Source of the DNA: Thioclava arctica
GTDB taxonomy: Bacteria > Pseudomonadota > Alphaproteobacteria > Rhodobacterales > Rhodobacteraceae
Assembly (NCBI RefSeq): GCF_040892615.1
Contig: NZ_JBFRYC010000006.1
Coordinates: 1 to 64,000 of the forward strand
Direction of reading: 5' to 3'
Length of the DNA stretch: 64,000 nt
This document shows positions 34,652 to 43,984 of the stretch, one piece after another. Position 1 is the first letter of the stretch. Each line of letters opens with the position of its first letter. The position numbers and the translations under genes are program-made. The notes under the pieces were generated by a model. It was not told where the DNA came from. It saw nothing but the letters and a program-made list of their open reading frames with translations, and did not search any database.

Positions 34652-35605
34652 CTATTTGTAAGTCCGCGCTTCCAGGGTGTTGTCTTTGATTGCCGCTTGG
34701 CAGGTGGCTAAGAACACGGTCTCTGCATCGGACAATTTCCGCAGTGGGTTGGTAAGCAAGTAGATATTGACGAGCGGCAGCGCGTCGTAGGGGGGCAATT
34801 GTCGCAATAGCCCGCTTTCGATATCACGCTTTGCCACATGGAGGGGCAGCGCGCCAATTCCCACCCCAGCGACGATCATCCGGCGCAGCTCATGCAAGCT
34901 CGACGAGACACCGCGCCAGCCGGGGGCCAGCTTGGCGCGGGCCCGCAGATGGGCAACCGGAAAGAGGGGCCCTTCCTCGGTTTCTGTCTGAAAGGAGACC
35001 GATGTCTCGCCCTCGATTTCGTCCAGTGCGATTCTCTCTTGCGTGAAAAGAGAGTGGCGGGGGCCGCAGAACAGGCCGAAATACTCCCGATAGAGGATGG
35101 ATGCTTTCAGATTGGCTGGAATTTTGTGCAAAAGACAGAGTCCGAAGCTCGCACGGTTCTGCTGCACGCGACTTACGACTTCTTCGCTTTCGGCAACTGT
35201 GGTCGAAAAGGTTACTTTTGGATGTGCACTGGCGAAGTCGTGCAGCAGGTCATCGTAGTGATCCGAGATCACATGCGAGGTTGTGGCAATTGTGATATGT
35301 CCGCGCAATTCTTCGGCACCGCTCTCCAACAGCGACGGCAGTTGTGAGACCGACCCAAAGATCTGCGAGCATTCCTGATATAAAATACTTCCCGCACGCG
35401 TTACGCTGAATTCATTGGGTTTTCTGATGATCAACTTATGCCCGGTTGTGTCTTCCAATCGCCTCAGGGCAGCGGAGATCGTTGGCTGTTTCAGCCCCAA
35501 ATAATATGCTGCGCGCGAGATCCCGCGTTGCTCAACCACAACCATGAAGGTGCGCAGCAGATTCCAGTCGAGGTTCCAAGGAAAGCGTTGTTCGTACGGC
35601 TTCAC
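34652..35605 (-). CDS. LysR regulator of the amino acid catabolic operon
   Basis: A 317-aa LysR regulator. Helix-turn-helix near residues 28-50 (GISRAAYYLGLKQPTISAALRRLE), then an effector domain from about 100 (GHITIATTSHVISDHYDDLL). It is divergent from the operon starting at 35760, with a 150-bp gap that should contain both promoters and the operator. Regulation of that operon by its substrate is the natural inference. The start is the first Met of the conserved opening and agrees with usual family length. Confidence 0.88.
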   Translation of the reverse strand: MKPYEQRFPWNLDWNLLRTFMVVVEQRGISRAAYYLGLKQPTISAALRRLEDTTGHKLIIRKPNEFSVTRAGSILYQECSQIFGSVSQLPSLLESGAEELRGHITIATTSHVISDHYDDLLHDFASAHPKVTFSTTVAESEEVVSRVQQNRASFGLCLLHKIPANLKASILYREYFGLFCGPRHSLFTQERIALDEIEGETSVSFQTETEEGPLFPVAHLRARAKLAPGWRGVSSSLHELRRMIVAGVGIGALPLHVAKRDIESGLLRQLPPYDALPLVNIYLLTNPLRKLSDAETVFLATCQAAIKDNTLEARTYK

Positions 35606-35759
35606 GATAGATCCAATCTATATTCAGAATTTAATATATTTATTTGCGCTATGATGTCGCACATGCAAGCTTTTCTGCAAGGAGGCATTTATACCCCCTC
35701 CAGCGCGGGACGTTCCGGGAACAGGGCGACCGTGTATCGCAATCCATCAGGAGAGTTAC

Positions 35760-36548
35760 ATGACCAATCGTAGAACCGTTCTCAAATCCCTTGTCGGCGT
35801 TAGCGCGCTGGCTGCCGCTGGCGTCTCGTTGCCGGGGATTGCCTTTGCAGATGAGCTGGAAACCCTCAAGAAAAACGGTGTGATGCGCATTGCTATGTCG
35901 GGCGCATATCCTCCCTTCAACTTCATCAATGAAGAGAATCAGGTTGTCGGGTTCGATCCGGCTATTGGCGAAGAGATCGCCAAGCGCATGGGCCTCAAAG
36001 TTGAGATCATCACGACCGCTTGGGACGGAATTATCGGCGGGTTGTTGGCCAATAAATATGACGCCATCATCGGGTCCATGTCGATCACTCCGGACCGCGA
36101 AAAGGTCGTCGATTTCGTTGGCCCGTATTACCGCATGCGTCGCGGTATCTTTGTGACCAAGGATAGCAAAATCAAGACGCTCGACGATCTGAAGACGGCG
36201 ACCCTTGGCGCCACGTTGGGTGAGACGCATGAGCAATGGGCCCGCGAACAAGGCTACAAGGTGCGCACCTATAAAGGTCTGCCCGAACTCATGTTGGAAC
36301 TGGAAAACGGCCGCGTCGATGCAATCGTCAACGACGATATTCCGGTGCTGCTGGCCATCACGAAAAACGATGCACCGATCAAACAGCTCGACGTCAAGCT
36401 GGGTGGTGTGGCCGATGAGGCCGGGATCGCGATCCGCAAAGGCAATCCCGAATTGCACAAGGCGATGCAGGACGCATTGGACGCGATGCAGGCGGACGGC
36501 ACCTATCTTGAGCTTGCCAAGAAATGGGTCGGCGGCGACATCCGCTAA
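35760..36548 (+). CDS. Periplasmic amino acid-type binding protein of the catabolic operon
   Basis: A 262-aa SBP_bac_3 protein. The N-terminus TNRRTVLKSLVGVSALAAAG carries an RR motif and hydrophobic run that looks like a Tat signal, unusual for this family, with cleavage near AFA. The mature part shows MRIAMSGAYPPFNFINEENQ and GFDPAIGEEIAKRMGLKVEI. It should deliver a polar or zwitterionic, amino acid-like ligand to the two permeases and ATPase that follow. First gene of a nine-gene operon; GGAGAG lies just upstream of the start. Confidence 0.9.
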   Translation: MTNRRTVLKSLVGVSALAAAGVSLPGIAFADELETLKKNGVMRIAMSGAYPPFNFINEENQVVGFDPAIGEEIAKRMGLKVEIITTAWDGIIGGLLANKYDAIIGSMSITPDREKVVDFVGPYYRMRRGIFVTKDSKIKTLDDLKTATLGATLGETHEQWAREQGYKVRTYKGLPELMLELENGRVDAIVNDDIPVLLAITKNDAPIKQLDVKLGGVADEAGIAIRKGNPELHKAMQDALDAMQADGTYLELAKKWVGGDIR

Positions 36549-36636
36549 ATTCAGGTAGCAAACTCCCAGCACCTGCCGCGCATGAGAATGGCGGGTGCTG
36601 GGACTTCGATCATCCCAAGAACCGGGGCGAAAACGT

Positions 36637-37284
36637 ATGGACGTGGAACTGATCCTCAAGGTCTATCCCTATTTTCTCAAGGCGGCCTTGGTCACTCTCG
36701 AGCTTTCGGTTTTGACAACCGTGCTCGGGCTGATTTGTGGCGCTTTGGGGGCCACGGCGCGGTTCTCGCGCTTTGCAATCGTGCGGTTTTTGGGGGCAGC
36801 CTATGTCAGCTTGTTTCGTGGCACGCCCGCGCTTATTCAGTTGTTCTTGCTGTATTTTGGCGGCCCGCAGATCGGCATCCAGTTGGACGCGTTCAGTGCA
36901 GGCGTGATTGGTCTGGGGCTCAATATCGGGGCCTATATGACCGAAACGATGCGCGGCGCGATCATCTCGGTCGATGAGGGGCAAGGCGAGGCAGCCCGCA
37001 CGCTGGGCCTGTCGCGCGCACAGAGCTTTCGCAAGGTGGTTTTGCCCCAAGCAATGCGCCTGATGATCCGCCCGCTTGGTGTCAATATTAACGCGCAGAT
37101 CAAGGGGACCGCATTGGTCTCGGCGATCTCGGTTGTCGAACTGACCTACACCGCGCAACGCTATATCGGGTCGACCTATAAACCCTTCGAGATGTTCTTC
37201 CTCGCAGGCATTCTCTACCTCGTGATCATTACGATCACAGGCAAGGGCGTCGCCTATCTCGATCGCCGGGCGCGCCTGCAATGA
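36637..37284 (+). CDS. Amino acid ABC permease 1
   Basis: A 215-aa HisMQ-type permease with about five helices. The RGTPALIQLFLLYFGGPQIG block and the cytoplasmic loop GEAARTLGLSRAQSFRKVVLPQ are diagnostic. The ATG at 36637 is preferred to the earlier Met at 36595 on family alignment. It pairs with the permease at 37329 as a heterodimer. Confidence 0.9.
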   Translation: MDVELILKVYPYFLKAALVTLELSVLTTVLGLICGALGATARFSRFAIVRFLGAAYVSLFRGTPALIQLFLLYFGGPQIGIQLDAFSAGVIGLGLNIGAYMTETMRGAIISVDEGQGEAARTLGLSRAQSFRKVVLPQAMRLMIRPLGVNINAQIKGTALVSAISVVELTYTAQRYIGSTYKPFEMFFLAGILYLVIITITGKGVAYLDRRARLQ

Positions 37285-37328
37285 TCATGCGTCTTTTCCC
37301 TCGCAATGCTGTGGAACAGGAGTGAGCT

Positions 37329-37985
37329 ATGGGTCTCGATTTCTCCGTTATCCCGCCCTTTTATGGCACGTTGGCCCTTGGTGTTCTTTGGACCATCGCT
37401 ATTACCGCCACCTCTGCAGTGCTAAGCTTCTTCGGAGGCATCCTGCTGGCGGTTGTCGCCCTTTATGGGCCGCTTGTGGTGCGCTTGCCGTTCCGTTTCG
37501 TCTCGTGGCTGTTTATGGGCACGCCGCTGCTGTTGCAGCTGTTCCTGATTTACTTTGGCCTCGCACAGATTGGGGTCGATCTTCCGGCTTTCGTCGCGGG
37601 CGTGATCGGGCTTGGCTTTCACTATGCGGTCTATAATTCTGAATTGATCCAGACCGCGATGGTGGCTGTCGACAAGGGGCAGATGGAGGCCGCACGCACG
37701 CTGGGTCTGTCTCGGCGTCAGGCGCTGATGCGTGTCGTCGTGCCGCAAGCGGTGCGCGATGTACTACCGCCCATCGGCAACAACATGATCGCACTGCTTA
37801 AAGATAGCGCGTTGGTGTCGGTGATCGGCGTGAGCGAATTGACCCTGTCTGCTCAGCTTGCCATCGGGCGCACCTATCGTCCGTTTGAATTCTACGCAGC
37901 TGCTGCGGTGCTTTATTACGTCATCAACCTGGGAATGGAGGCGGTGCTGCGCGGGTTCGAAAAGCGCAACCGTCTCTCTCGCTGA
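37329..37985 (+). CDS. Amino acid ABC permease 2
   Basis: A 218-aa HisMQ-type permease homologous to the previous gene, with GTPLLLQLFLIYFGLAQIGV and the loop MEAARTLGLSRRQALMRVV followed by VPQAVRDVLPP. It begins 44 bp after permease 1 with AGGAGTGAG just before its start. The two different permeases form the membrane channel. Confidence 0.9.
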   Translation: MGLDFSVIPPFYGTLALGVLWTIAITATSAVLSFFGGILLAVVALYGPLVVRLPFRFVSWLFMGTPLLLQLFLIYFGLAQIGVDLPAFVAGVIGLGFHYAVYNSELIQTAMVAVDKGQMEAARTLGLSRRQALMRVVVPQAVRDVLPPIGNNMIALLKDSALVSVIGVSELTLSAQLAIGRTYRPFEFYAAAAVLYYVINLGMEAVLRGFEKRNRLSR

Positions 37986-38001
37986 AGCCAGAGGAAGCGA
38001 C

Positions 38002-38772
38002 ATGACACAGACACATCCTTTCGTTGAGATCCGCCATGCTCAGAAGTCCTATGGCAAGCTAGAGGTTCTCAAGGACATCTCTCTCACGGTCGAGCGCGGT
38101 CAGATCGTTGCGATTATCGGCCCCTCGGGATCGGGGAAATCCACGCTGTTGCGCGCGATCAACGACCTTGATCCGCTGACTGCTGGTGAGGTCTGGCTGG
38201 ACGGGCTGCAGGTCAACAAAGCCCTGCCGCATCGCCAATATGAAAATCATATCAACGAGATGCGTCAGCAGATCGGGATGGTGTTTCAGCATTTCAACCT
38301 GTTTCCCCATCTCACCGTGCGCGAGAATGTCACGATGGCGCCCAAGCTGCTCAAGAAGATTTCTGACAAAGAGGCCGATACGCTGGCCGAAGAACAGCTT
38401 GATCATGTCGGGATGCTTGAGCGGATCGACTACTACCCCTCGCAGCTTTCGGGCGGGCAGAAGCAGCGCGTGGCAATTGCGCGAGCCTTGGCGATGAAGC
38501 CCAAGCTGATGCTGTTTGACGAAGCGACCTCTGCGCTCGATCCCGAGTTGGTGGAGGAGGTGAACCTCGTGATGAAAAAGCTCGCTGAGGAGCATATGAC
38601 GATGATCATCGTCACCCATGAAATGGATTTCGCGGCCTCGGTCTGCGACCGCGTGATCTTCATGGACAAAGGTCTGGTTGTTGAAGAAGGCCCACCTGAA
38701 CTGGTCTTCAAAAACCCGACGCAAGAGCGAACCCAAAATTTCCTGCGCAAACATCTTGAAGGTGCGAAATGA
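38002..38772 (+). CDS. Amino acid ABC transporter ATPase
   Basis: A 256-aa PAAT-type ATPase. Walker A GPSGSGKST, Q-loop FQHFNLFPH, signature LSGGQKQR, Walker B LMLFDEATSALDPE, H-loop VTHEM. The start at 38002 has AGAGGAAG upstream. The stop overlaps the next start (ATGA), coupling transporter and catabolic genes, so the transported compound is very likely the substrate of the enzymes downstream. Confidence 0.93.
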   Translation: MTQTHPFVEIRHAQKSYGKLEVLKDISLTVERGQIVAIIGPSGSGKSTLLRAINDLDPLTAGEVWLDGLQVNKALPHRQYENHINEMRQQIGMVFQHFNLFPHLTVRENVTMAPKLLKKISDKEADTLAEEQLDHVGMLERIDYYPSQLSGGQKQRVAIARALAMKPKLMLFDEATSALDPELVEEVNLVMKKLAEEHMTMIIVTHEMDFAASVCDRVIFMDKGLVVEEGPPELVFKNPTQERTQNFLRKHLEGAK

Positions 38773-40127
38773 AGACCGAGCAGTCTCACCTGTTCTACCA
38801 ATCCCGCCAGCCGCGCCCGTTTCTGGATTATGGCGAGGGGATCTATCTCTATGATGTGTCGGGTAAGCGCTATATTGACGGCTCGTCCGGGGCGATGGTG
38901 TCCAATATCGGCCATTCCAACCCCAATGTTCTGGCCAAGATGAAGGCGCAGATGGACCGTGCGACGTTCGGGTATCGCCTGCATTTCCGCACCGAACCCT
39001 CTGAAAAGCTAGCCGCCAAAGTCGCGGGGCTTATGCCCGAGGGGCTGGATCGGGTGTTTTTTGTGTCCGGCGGCTCTGAGGCGGTGGAAACGGCGATCAA
39101 GCTTGCGCGCCAATATGCGGTCACTCAGGGGCAGGGAAGCCGCTGGAAGGTGATCTCGCGCATGCCCTCTTATCATGGCGCCACGATGGGGTCGCTTGGG
39201 GTGACGGGCAGCCCGCTATTCACCGGTGCTTTCGCGCCGATGTTTGAGGAGATGCCGAAAATCCCCGCGCCGACCTGCTATCTTGATCGCGACAATCTGA
39301 GCGAGGAGCAACGCGGTATCAAATATGCCGAAATGCTGCGCGAGAAAATCTTGGCCGAGGGGCCCGATAGCGTGTTGGCATTTCTTATGGAGCCCGTTGG
39401 CGGGGCCTCGACCGGTGCGCTGGTCGCGCCCGACAGCTATTATGCCCGCGTGGCCGAGATCTGCCGAGAATACGGCGTCTTGCTGATCTATGATGAAGTC
39501 ATGACCGGGGCAGGGCGCACCGGGAAATTTCTTGCCGCCGAGCACTGGGGGATCACCCCCGATATTGTCGCGATGTCGAAAGGGTTTGGCGCGGGCTATG
39601 CGCCGCTTGGCGCTGTGGTCGCACGCAACGATATGGTCGAGGCGCTTCTGGACTCAGGCGGGTTTCAGCATGGCTTTACCTATGCAGGAAATCCGCTGGC
39701 CTGCGCGGCGGGTCTGGCCGTTCTGGAAGAGATGGAAGAGCACGACATCATTGGCAATGCCGCGCGGATGGGCGACGTGCTCAAAGCCCGCCTGACCGGG
39801 TTGATGGAGCGGTATCCCTTTATCGGCGACGTGCGCGGCAAGGGGCTTTTGCTGGCCTTTGAGCTGGTTTCGGACCGCGAGACGATGGCGGTGTTGCCCA
39901 AGGATTGGAACGCCCATGTCGAGCTGGTTGAACTGGCGTATGAACGCGGGCTGATCATCTATTCTCGGCGCACACGCGGGGGCAAAGAGGGAGATCATTT
40001 CCTGGTTTGCCCACCTCTCATCGTGACCGAAGCGCAGATCGACGAAATTATGGAAATACTGTGCGATGCACTGGATGCGTTCGCCGAAAAACACGCCTTG
40101 CCCGTGTTGGAAGGGGCGGCGGAATGA
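38769..40127 (+). CDS. Class III (omega/beta-amino acid) aminotransferase
   Basis: A 452-aa PLP enzyme of aminotransferase class III. Substrate-side block YIDGSSGAMVSNIGHSNP, the phosphate-binding GGSEAVETAIKLAR, MEPVGGASTGAL, the aspartate YDEVMTGAGRTGK, and the PLP lysine in SKGFGAGYAPL. This class moves amino groups that are not on the alpha carbon (omega- or beta-amino acids) as well as some alpha ones. With the CoA-transferase and thiolase that follow, a beta-amino acid giving a 3-oxo acid is the most economical reading. Overlaps both neighbours by 4 bp. Confidence 0.9.
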   Translation: MKTEQSHLFYQSRQPRPFLDYGEGIYLYDVSGKRYIDGSSGAMVSNIGHSNPNVLAKMKAQMDRATFGYRLHFRTEPSEKLAAKVAGLMPEGLDRVFFVSGGSEAVETAIKLARQYAVTQGQGSRWKVISRMPSYHGATMGSLGVTGSPLFTGAFAPMFEEMPKIPAPTCYLDRDNLSEEQRGIKYAEMLREKILAEGPDSVLAFLMEPVGGASTGALVAPDSYYARVAEICREYGVLLIYDEVMTGAGRTGKFLAAEHWGITPDIVAMSKGFGAGYAPLGAVVARNDMVEALLDSGGFQHGFTYAGNPLACAAGLAVLEEMEEHDIIGNAARMGDVLKARLTGLMERYPFIGDVRGKGLLLAFELVSDRETMAVLPKDWNAHVELVELAYERGLIIYSRRTRGGKEGDHFLVCPPLIVTEAQIDEIMEILCDALDAFAEKHALPVLEGAAE

Positions 40128-40816
40128 AGCTCCCTGACAAATCCACGGAACTCCACGATGTGATCGCCGCAATCCCCAATGGCGCGACAGTTTTGGTCGG
40201 CGGGTTTGGCGTTCCCGGAACACCTTTCACGCTCCTGAACGAGTTGGCTCGCCAAGGCCAGCGCGATTTGGTGTTGGTCAAGAACGACGCCAACGAGGCG
40301 GGAATGGGGATCGACCACCTGATTAAAAACGGTCAGGTGCGCAAACTGATCGTGACCCATCTGGGCCTTAACGCAAATGCAATCGCGGCCATGAATTCGG
40401 GTGATCTTGAGGTCGAATTCTGCGCTCAGGGCATCTTGGCAGAACGTATCCGCGCAGGTGGGGCCGGTTTGGGCGCAATCTTGACCGATATTGGCATTGA
40501 GACCGAACTGGCCAATGGCAAACAGGTGGTTGAGATGAATGGGCGCGCAATGTTGGTTGAACCCGCGCTGCGCGCCGATGTGGCGCTGATCCACGCAGCC
40601 ATCGCAGATCCGTTTGGCAATCTCGCCTACGCTGCCACTGCGCGCAATTTCAACCCGTTGATGGCGATGGCGGCTGCGCGCGTCATCGTCGAGGCCGAAG
40701 CCCTTGTGCCGCTAGGAGGCCTTGCGCCGGACGCGGTCGAGACCACCGGCGCTTTCGTCGATCACGTCGTTGAAATAAAAGAACTTTCTCAGGAGTATGG
40801 CATTGTCAGACGCTAG
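40124..40816 (+). CDS. 3-oxoacid CoA-transferase, subunit A
   Basis: A 230-aa family I CoA-transferase alpha subunit (AtoD/ScoA/PcaI type). The glycine-rich VLVGGFGVPGTP is near residue 21, and the end DAVETTGAFVDHVVEIK is typical. It should work with subunit B to load CoA onto a 3-oxo acid from a donor such as succinyl-CoA. The ATG overlaps the aminotransferase stop (ATGA). Confidence 0.92.
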   Translation: MKLPDKSTELHDVIAAIPNGATVLVGGFGVPGTPFTLLNELARQGQRDLVLVKNDANEAGMGIDHLIKNGQVRKLIVTHLGLNANAIAAMNSGDLEVEFCAQGILAERIRAGGAGLGAILTDIGIETELANGKQVVEMNGRAMLVEPALRADVALIHAAIADPFGNLAYAATARNFNPLMAMAAARVIVEAEALVPLGGLAPDAVETTGAFVDHVVEIKELSQEYGIVRR

Positions 40817-41456
40817 ATCCCGCATGGTGGCGCGCGCGGCGCAAGAAATTGCTCCGGGTATGGTGGTCAATCTGGGAATTGGCTTGCCAACACAGGTCGT
40901 CAACCATTTGCCTGCCGATTTCCCGGTCTGTCTGCATTCCGAAAATGGCCTGACGGGCATTGGTGCGATGCTGCCGTATGATGAGGCAGATCGTAATCTG
41001 ATCGACGCGGGCGGGGCCTATGTTTCGACCATTCCCGGCTCGGCGTTTTTCGACAGTGCGGTGTCTTTTGCGCTGGTGCGCTCGGGGCGGCTTGATCTGA
41101 CGCTGCTGGGCGCTTTCGAGGTGGCGCGCAATGGTGATCTGGCGAACTGGAAGATTCCGGGTAAGTTTTCTCCGGGGGCAGGCGGCGCGATCGAGCTGGC
41201 GCAAAAAGCGCGCCGCGTGGTGGTGATGACCACCCATTGCGACCGCAAGGGCAATCCGAAACTGCTGGACGCCTGCACGCTGCCGTTGACGGCACGAGGC
41301 CGAGTGGCGCGGATTTATACGGATATGGCGGTGGTGGATGTGACGCCAAATGGCTTTGCGCTGCGCGAACTGGCCACCGGCGTCAGCGTGGCAGAGCTTC
41401 GTGCCGCGACGGGCGCCCCGATCGCCATCCCGCAATCCGACATTCCAACCTTTTGA
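40797..41456 (+). CDS. 3-oxoacid CoA-transferase, subunit B
   Basis: A 219-aa family I beta subunit (AtoA/ScoB/PcaJ type). It contains VVNLGIGLPTQV near residue 23 and the catalytic Glu in SENGLTGIG. Other markers are GGAYVSTIPG and KIPGKFSPGAGGAIELA. It overlaps the 3' end of subunit A by 20 bp. Substrate not fixed by sequence; 3-oxoadipate, acetoacetate or another 3-oxo acid are possible. Confidence 0.92.
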   Translation: MALSDARSRMVARAAQEIAPGMVVNLGIGLPTQVVNHLPADFPVCLHSENGLTGIGAMLPYDEADRNLIDAGGAYVSTIPGSAFFDSAVSFALVRSGRLDLTLLGAFEVARNGDLANWKIPGKFSPGAGGAIELAQKARRVVVMTTHCDRKGNPKLLDACTLPLTARGRVARIYTDMAVVDVTPNGFALRELATGVSVAELRAATGAPIAIPQSDIPTF

Positions 41457-41461
41457 GGCCG

Positions 41462-42757
41462 ATGATGGACCAAGACCTGCAAACCCGGCTTCTCAGCGCG
41501 GTCGATGACCTGTTTGATAGCGAAGTCGCGTTCCTGAGCGAGCTGACCGCGCATCCCTCGACGCGCGGGAATGAGCAAAGCGCACAGGATTTCATGGCCA
41601 GCGCGCTGGCCGAGCGTGGCCTTGAGGTGGACCGCTGGCAGATTGAGTTGGACAAAATCCGCGATCTGCCCGGTTTTTCGCCGGTGATCGGGGAGTATGA
41701 AGATGCCATGAATGTGGTGGGCAGCCATCGCAGCACGACCCGCAAGGGCCGTTCGCTGATCCTGAACGGCCATATAGATGTCGTGCCCGCGGGGCCGCTG
41801 GATATGTGGGACAGCCCACCTTTCTCGCCCCATGTCGATGACGGTTGGCTCTATGGGCGCGGGGCAGGGGATATGAAGGCGGGGCTGGTCTCTAACCTCT
41901 TTGCGCTGGATGCGCTGCGCCATCTCAATCTCGCGCCCGCAGCAGATGTTTTCTATCAATCGGTGGTCGAAGAGGAATGCACTGGCAACGGTGCCTTGGC
42001 CTGTCTCGAGCGCGGCTATCGAGCCGAGGCCGCGCTGATCCCCGAACCGTTCGAAGAAAAACTGGTCAGCGCCCAACTTGGCGTGATCTGGGCGCAGGTG
42101 CATCTGAAGGGCCTGCCGACCCATGTGGCCTATGCTGGCAGTGGCGCGAACGCGATCGAAGCCGCTATTCCGCTGATTGCCGCACTTCACACGCTTGAAG
42201 AGCGCTGGAACGCGCCGGGGTGTCGCCATGGCGACTATGCGCATGCCCATCATCCGATAAACCTTAATATCGGCAAGATTGAAGGGGGCGATTGGGCCAG
42301 TTCCGTGCCTGCTTGGTGTGTTTTTGACATGCGGATCGCGATCTATCCGGGGCAGGACATCGACGCTGCGAAAGCGCAGATTGAAGAGGTACTGATGGCG
42401 GCCGCACGCGAGAACGCCTTCTTGAAGAATTCCCTGCCTGAAATCGTCTGGCACGGTTTTCTCGCCGAGGGCTATGCGCTGAGCGACGACACATCCGCTA
42501 CGGCAAAAGCCGCAATTGGCGCATTGGATGCCGCGCATTTCGCGGTCAATGATCGCGCCCTTGATCGGATGGCGATCACTGCGACGACAGATGCGCGTTT
42601 CTTTGGTCTGTATGCCGACACGCCAGCGCTGGTCTATGGCCCGCGCGCCGAGGCCATTCACGGTTTCAACGAGCGGGTGGAGCTGGAAAGCCTCCGCCGC
42701 ATCACACAAAGCACCGCCCTGTTCATCGCGAACTGGTGCGGCACCGAAACGATCTGA
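41462..42757 (+). CDS. M20-family (ArgE/DapE-like) deacylase
   Basis: A 431-aa metal-dependent amidohydrolase of the M20 family. Zinc ligands visible: His in LNGHIDVVPAG, Asp in GRGAGDMKAG, the catalytic Glu/Glu pair in SVVEEECTGNG, and a late His in EAIHGFNERV. The dimerisation domain is present (GLPTHVAYAGSGANAIEAA). These enzymes remove acyl groups from N-acyl amino acids or cleave related amides. In this operon it should deacylate the substrate or a later acylated intermediate. Two consecutive ATG codons (41462, 41465) compete; the difference is one residue. Confidence 0.9.
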   Translation: MMDQDLQTRLLSAVDDLFDSEVAFLSELTAHPSTRGNEQSAQDFMASALAERGLEVDRWQIELDKIRDLPGFSPVIGEYEDAMNVVGSHRSTTRKGRSLILNGHIDVVPAGPLDMWDSPPFSPHVDDGWLYGRGAGDMKAGLVSNLFALDALRHLNLAPAADVFYQSVVEEECTGNGALACLERGYRAEAALIPEPFEEKLVSAQLGVIWAQVHLKGLPTHVAYAGSGANAIEAAIPLIAALHTLEERWNAPGCRHGDYAHAHHPINLNIGKIEGGDWASSVPAWCVFDMRIAIYPGQDIDAAKAQIEEVLMAAARENAFLKNSLPEIVWHGFLAEGYALSDDTSATAKAAIGALDAAHFAVNDRALDRMAITATTDARFFGLYADTPALVYGPRAEAIHGFNERVELESLRRITQSTALFIANWCGTETI

Positions 42758-42765
42758 GGTTCAAC

Positions 42766-43941
42766 ATGCGCGAAGCTGTCATCGTCTCCACCGCGCGCAC
42801 CCCTATAGGCAAGGCCTATCGTGGCGCGTTCAACAATCTCGAAGGGCCAGCGTTGGCAGCCCATGCAGTCAAGGCGGCCGTGACGCGCGCCGGGCTGGAA
42901 GGGGGCGAGATTGAAGATGCCGTCTTCGGTTGTGCTCTCACGCAGGGCACGACAGGTGTCAACGTCGCGCGCCATATTGCGCAGGCCGCTCATCTGCCCG
43001 ACAGCGTGGCCGGGGTGACGCTGGATCGGCAATGCGCATCGGGGCTGAATGCGATCGCGTTGGCGGCGCATATGGTGACAAGCGAAGGCGCTGATGTCGC
43101 CCTGGCAGGCGGGCTCGAATCCATTTCGCTGGTTCAGAACGCAGAATGGAACGGGTCTCACTACCGCGCGCCGGGCGTTCGCGATGCCTATTACCTGTCG
43201 ATGATCGAAACGGCAGAAATCGTCGCGCAGCGCTACGGTGTCAGCCGTGCCGCACAAGATGCCTATGCGCTGCAAAGTCAGCAACGCATGGCGCGTGCTC
43301 AGGCAGCGGGCCTTTTCGCAGATGAGATCGTTCCCGTCGACGCGATGAAAATCGTCACCGATAAGGCGAGCGGCGAGACCAGTATGAAGCCGGTCAGGTT
43401 GGAGGCAGATGAGTGCAATCGTCCGACGACAGAGTTAGAGGGGCTCGCAAGCCTCAAACCCGTTCTGGGGCCTGATAAATGTGTCACTGCTGGCAATGCC
43501 AGTCAGCTTTCCGACGGGGCATCGGCCTGCGTGATCATGGAGAGCGCCGAGGCGACCCGGCGTGGTTTGACCCCGCTTGGGGCATTCCGGGGCTTTGCGG
43601 TGGCAGGCTGCGCCCCCGAGGAAATGGGGATAGGTCCGGTCTTTGCGATCCCACGCCTTCTGGACCGGGCGGGACTGTCGATGGATGATATCGATCTCTG
43701 GGAAATCAACGAAGCCTTTGCTGCCCAGCTTCTGTATTGCCGCTATAAACTGGGGATTCCGGACGAGAGGCTGAACGTGAATGGCGGGGCGATTTCGATC
43801 GGCCATCCTTACGGCATGTCGGGGGCGCGTATGGCGGGACATATATTACTGGAAGGCAAGCGCCGCGGCGCACGCTACGGCGTTGTGTCGATGTGTATCG
43901 GCGGTGGTCAGGGGGCTGCAGGGTTGTTCGAAATCTTCTGA
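42766..43941 (+). CDS. Thiolase (acetyl-CoA acyltransferase)
   Basis: A 391-aa thiolase. Nucleophile Cys in LDRQCASGLNAI (around residue 88), catalytic His in GGAISIGHPYGMSGAR, and second Cys in VSMCIGGGQGAAG. Length and motifs fit degradative thiolases cleaving 3-oxoacyl-CoA to acetyl-CoA and a shortened acyl-CoA. It ends the operon 8 bp after the deacylase. The biosynthetic direction is unlikely given the aminotransferase/CoA-transferase context. Confidence 0.93.
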   Translation: MREAVIVSTARTPIGKAYRGAFNNLEGPALAAHAVKAAVTRAGLEGGEIEDAVFGCALTQGTTGVNVARHIAQAAHLPDSVAGVTLDRQCASGLNAIALAAHMVTSEGADVALAGGLESISLVQNAEWNGSHYRAPGVRDAYYLSMIETAEIVAQRYGVSRAAQDAYALQSQQRMARAQAAGLFADEIVPVDAMKIVTDKASGETSMKPVRLEADECNRPTTELEGLASLKPVLGPDKCVTAGNASQLSDGASACVIMESAEATRRGLTPLGAFRGFAVAGCAPEEMGIGPVFAIPRLLDRAGLSMDDIDLWEINEAFAAQLLYCRYKLGIPDERLNVNGGAISIGHPYGMSGARMAGHILLEGKRRGARYGVVSMCIGGGQGAAGLFEIF

Positions 43942-43984
43942 CGTTCTTGGTGCGTGCCTGTATCCGCCAATTTCGGGCCCAATC

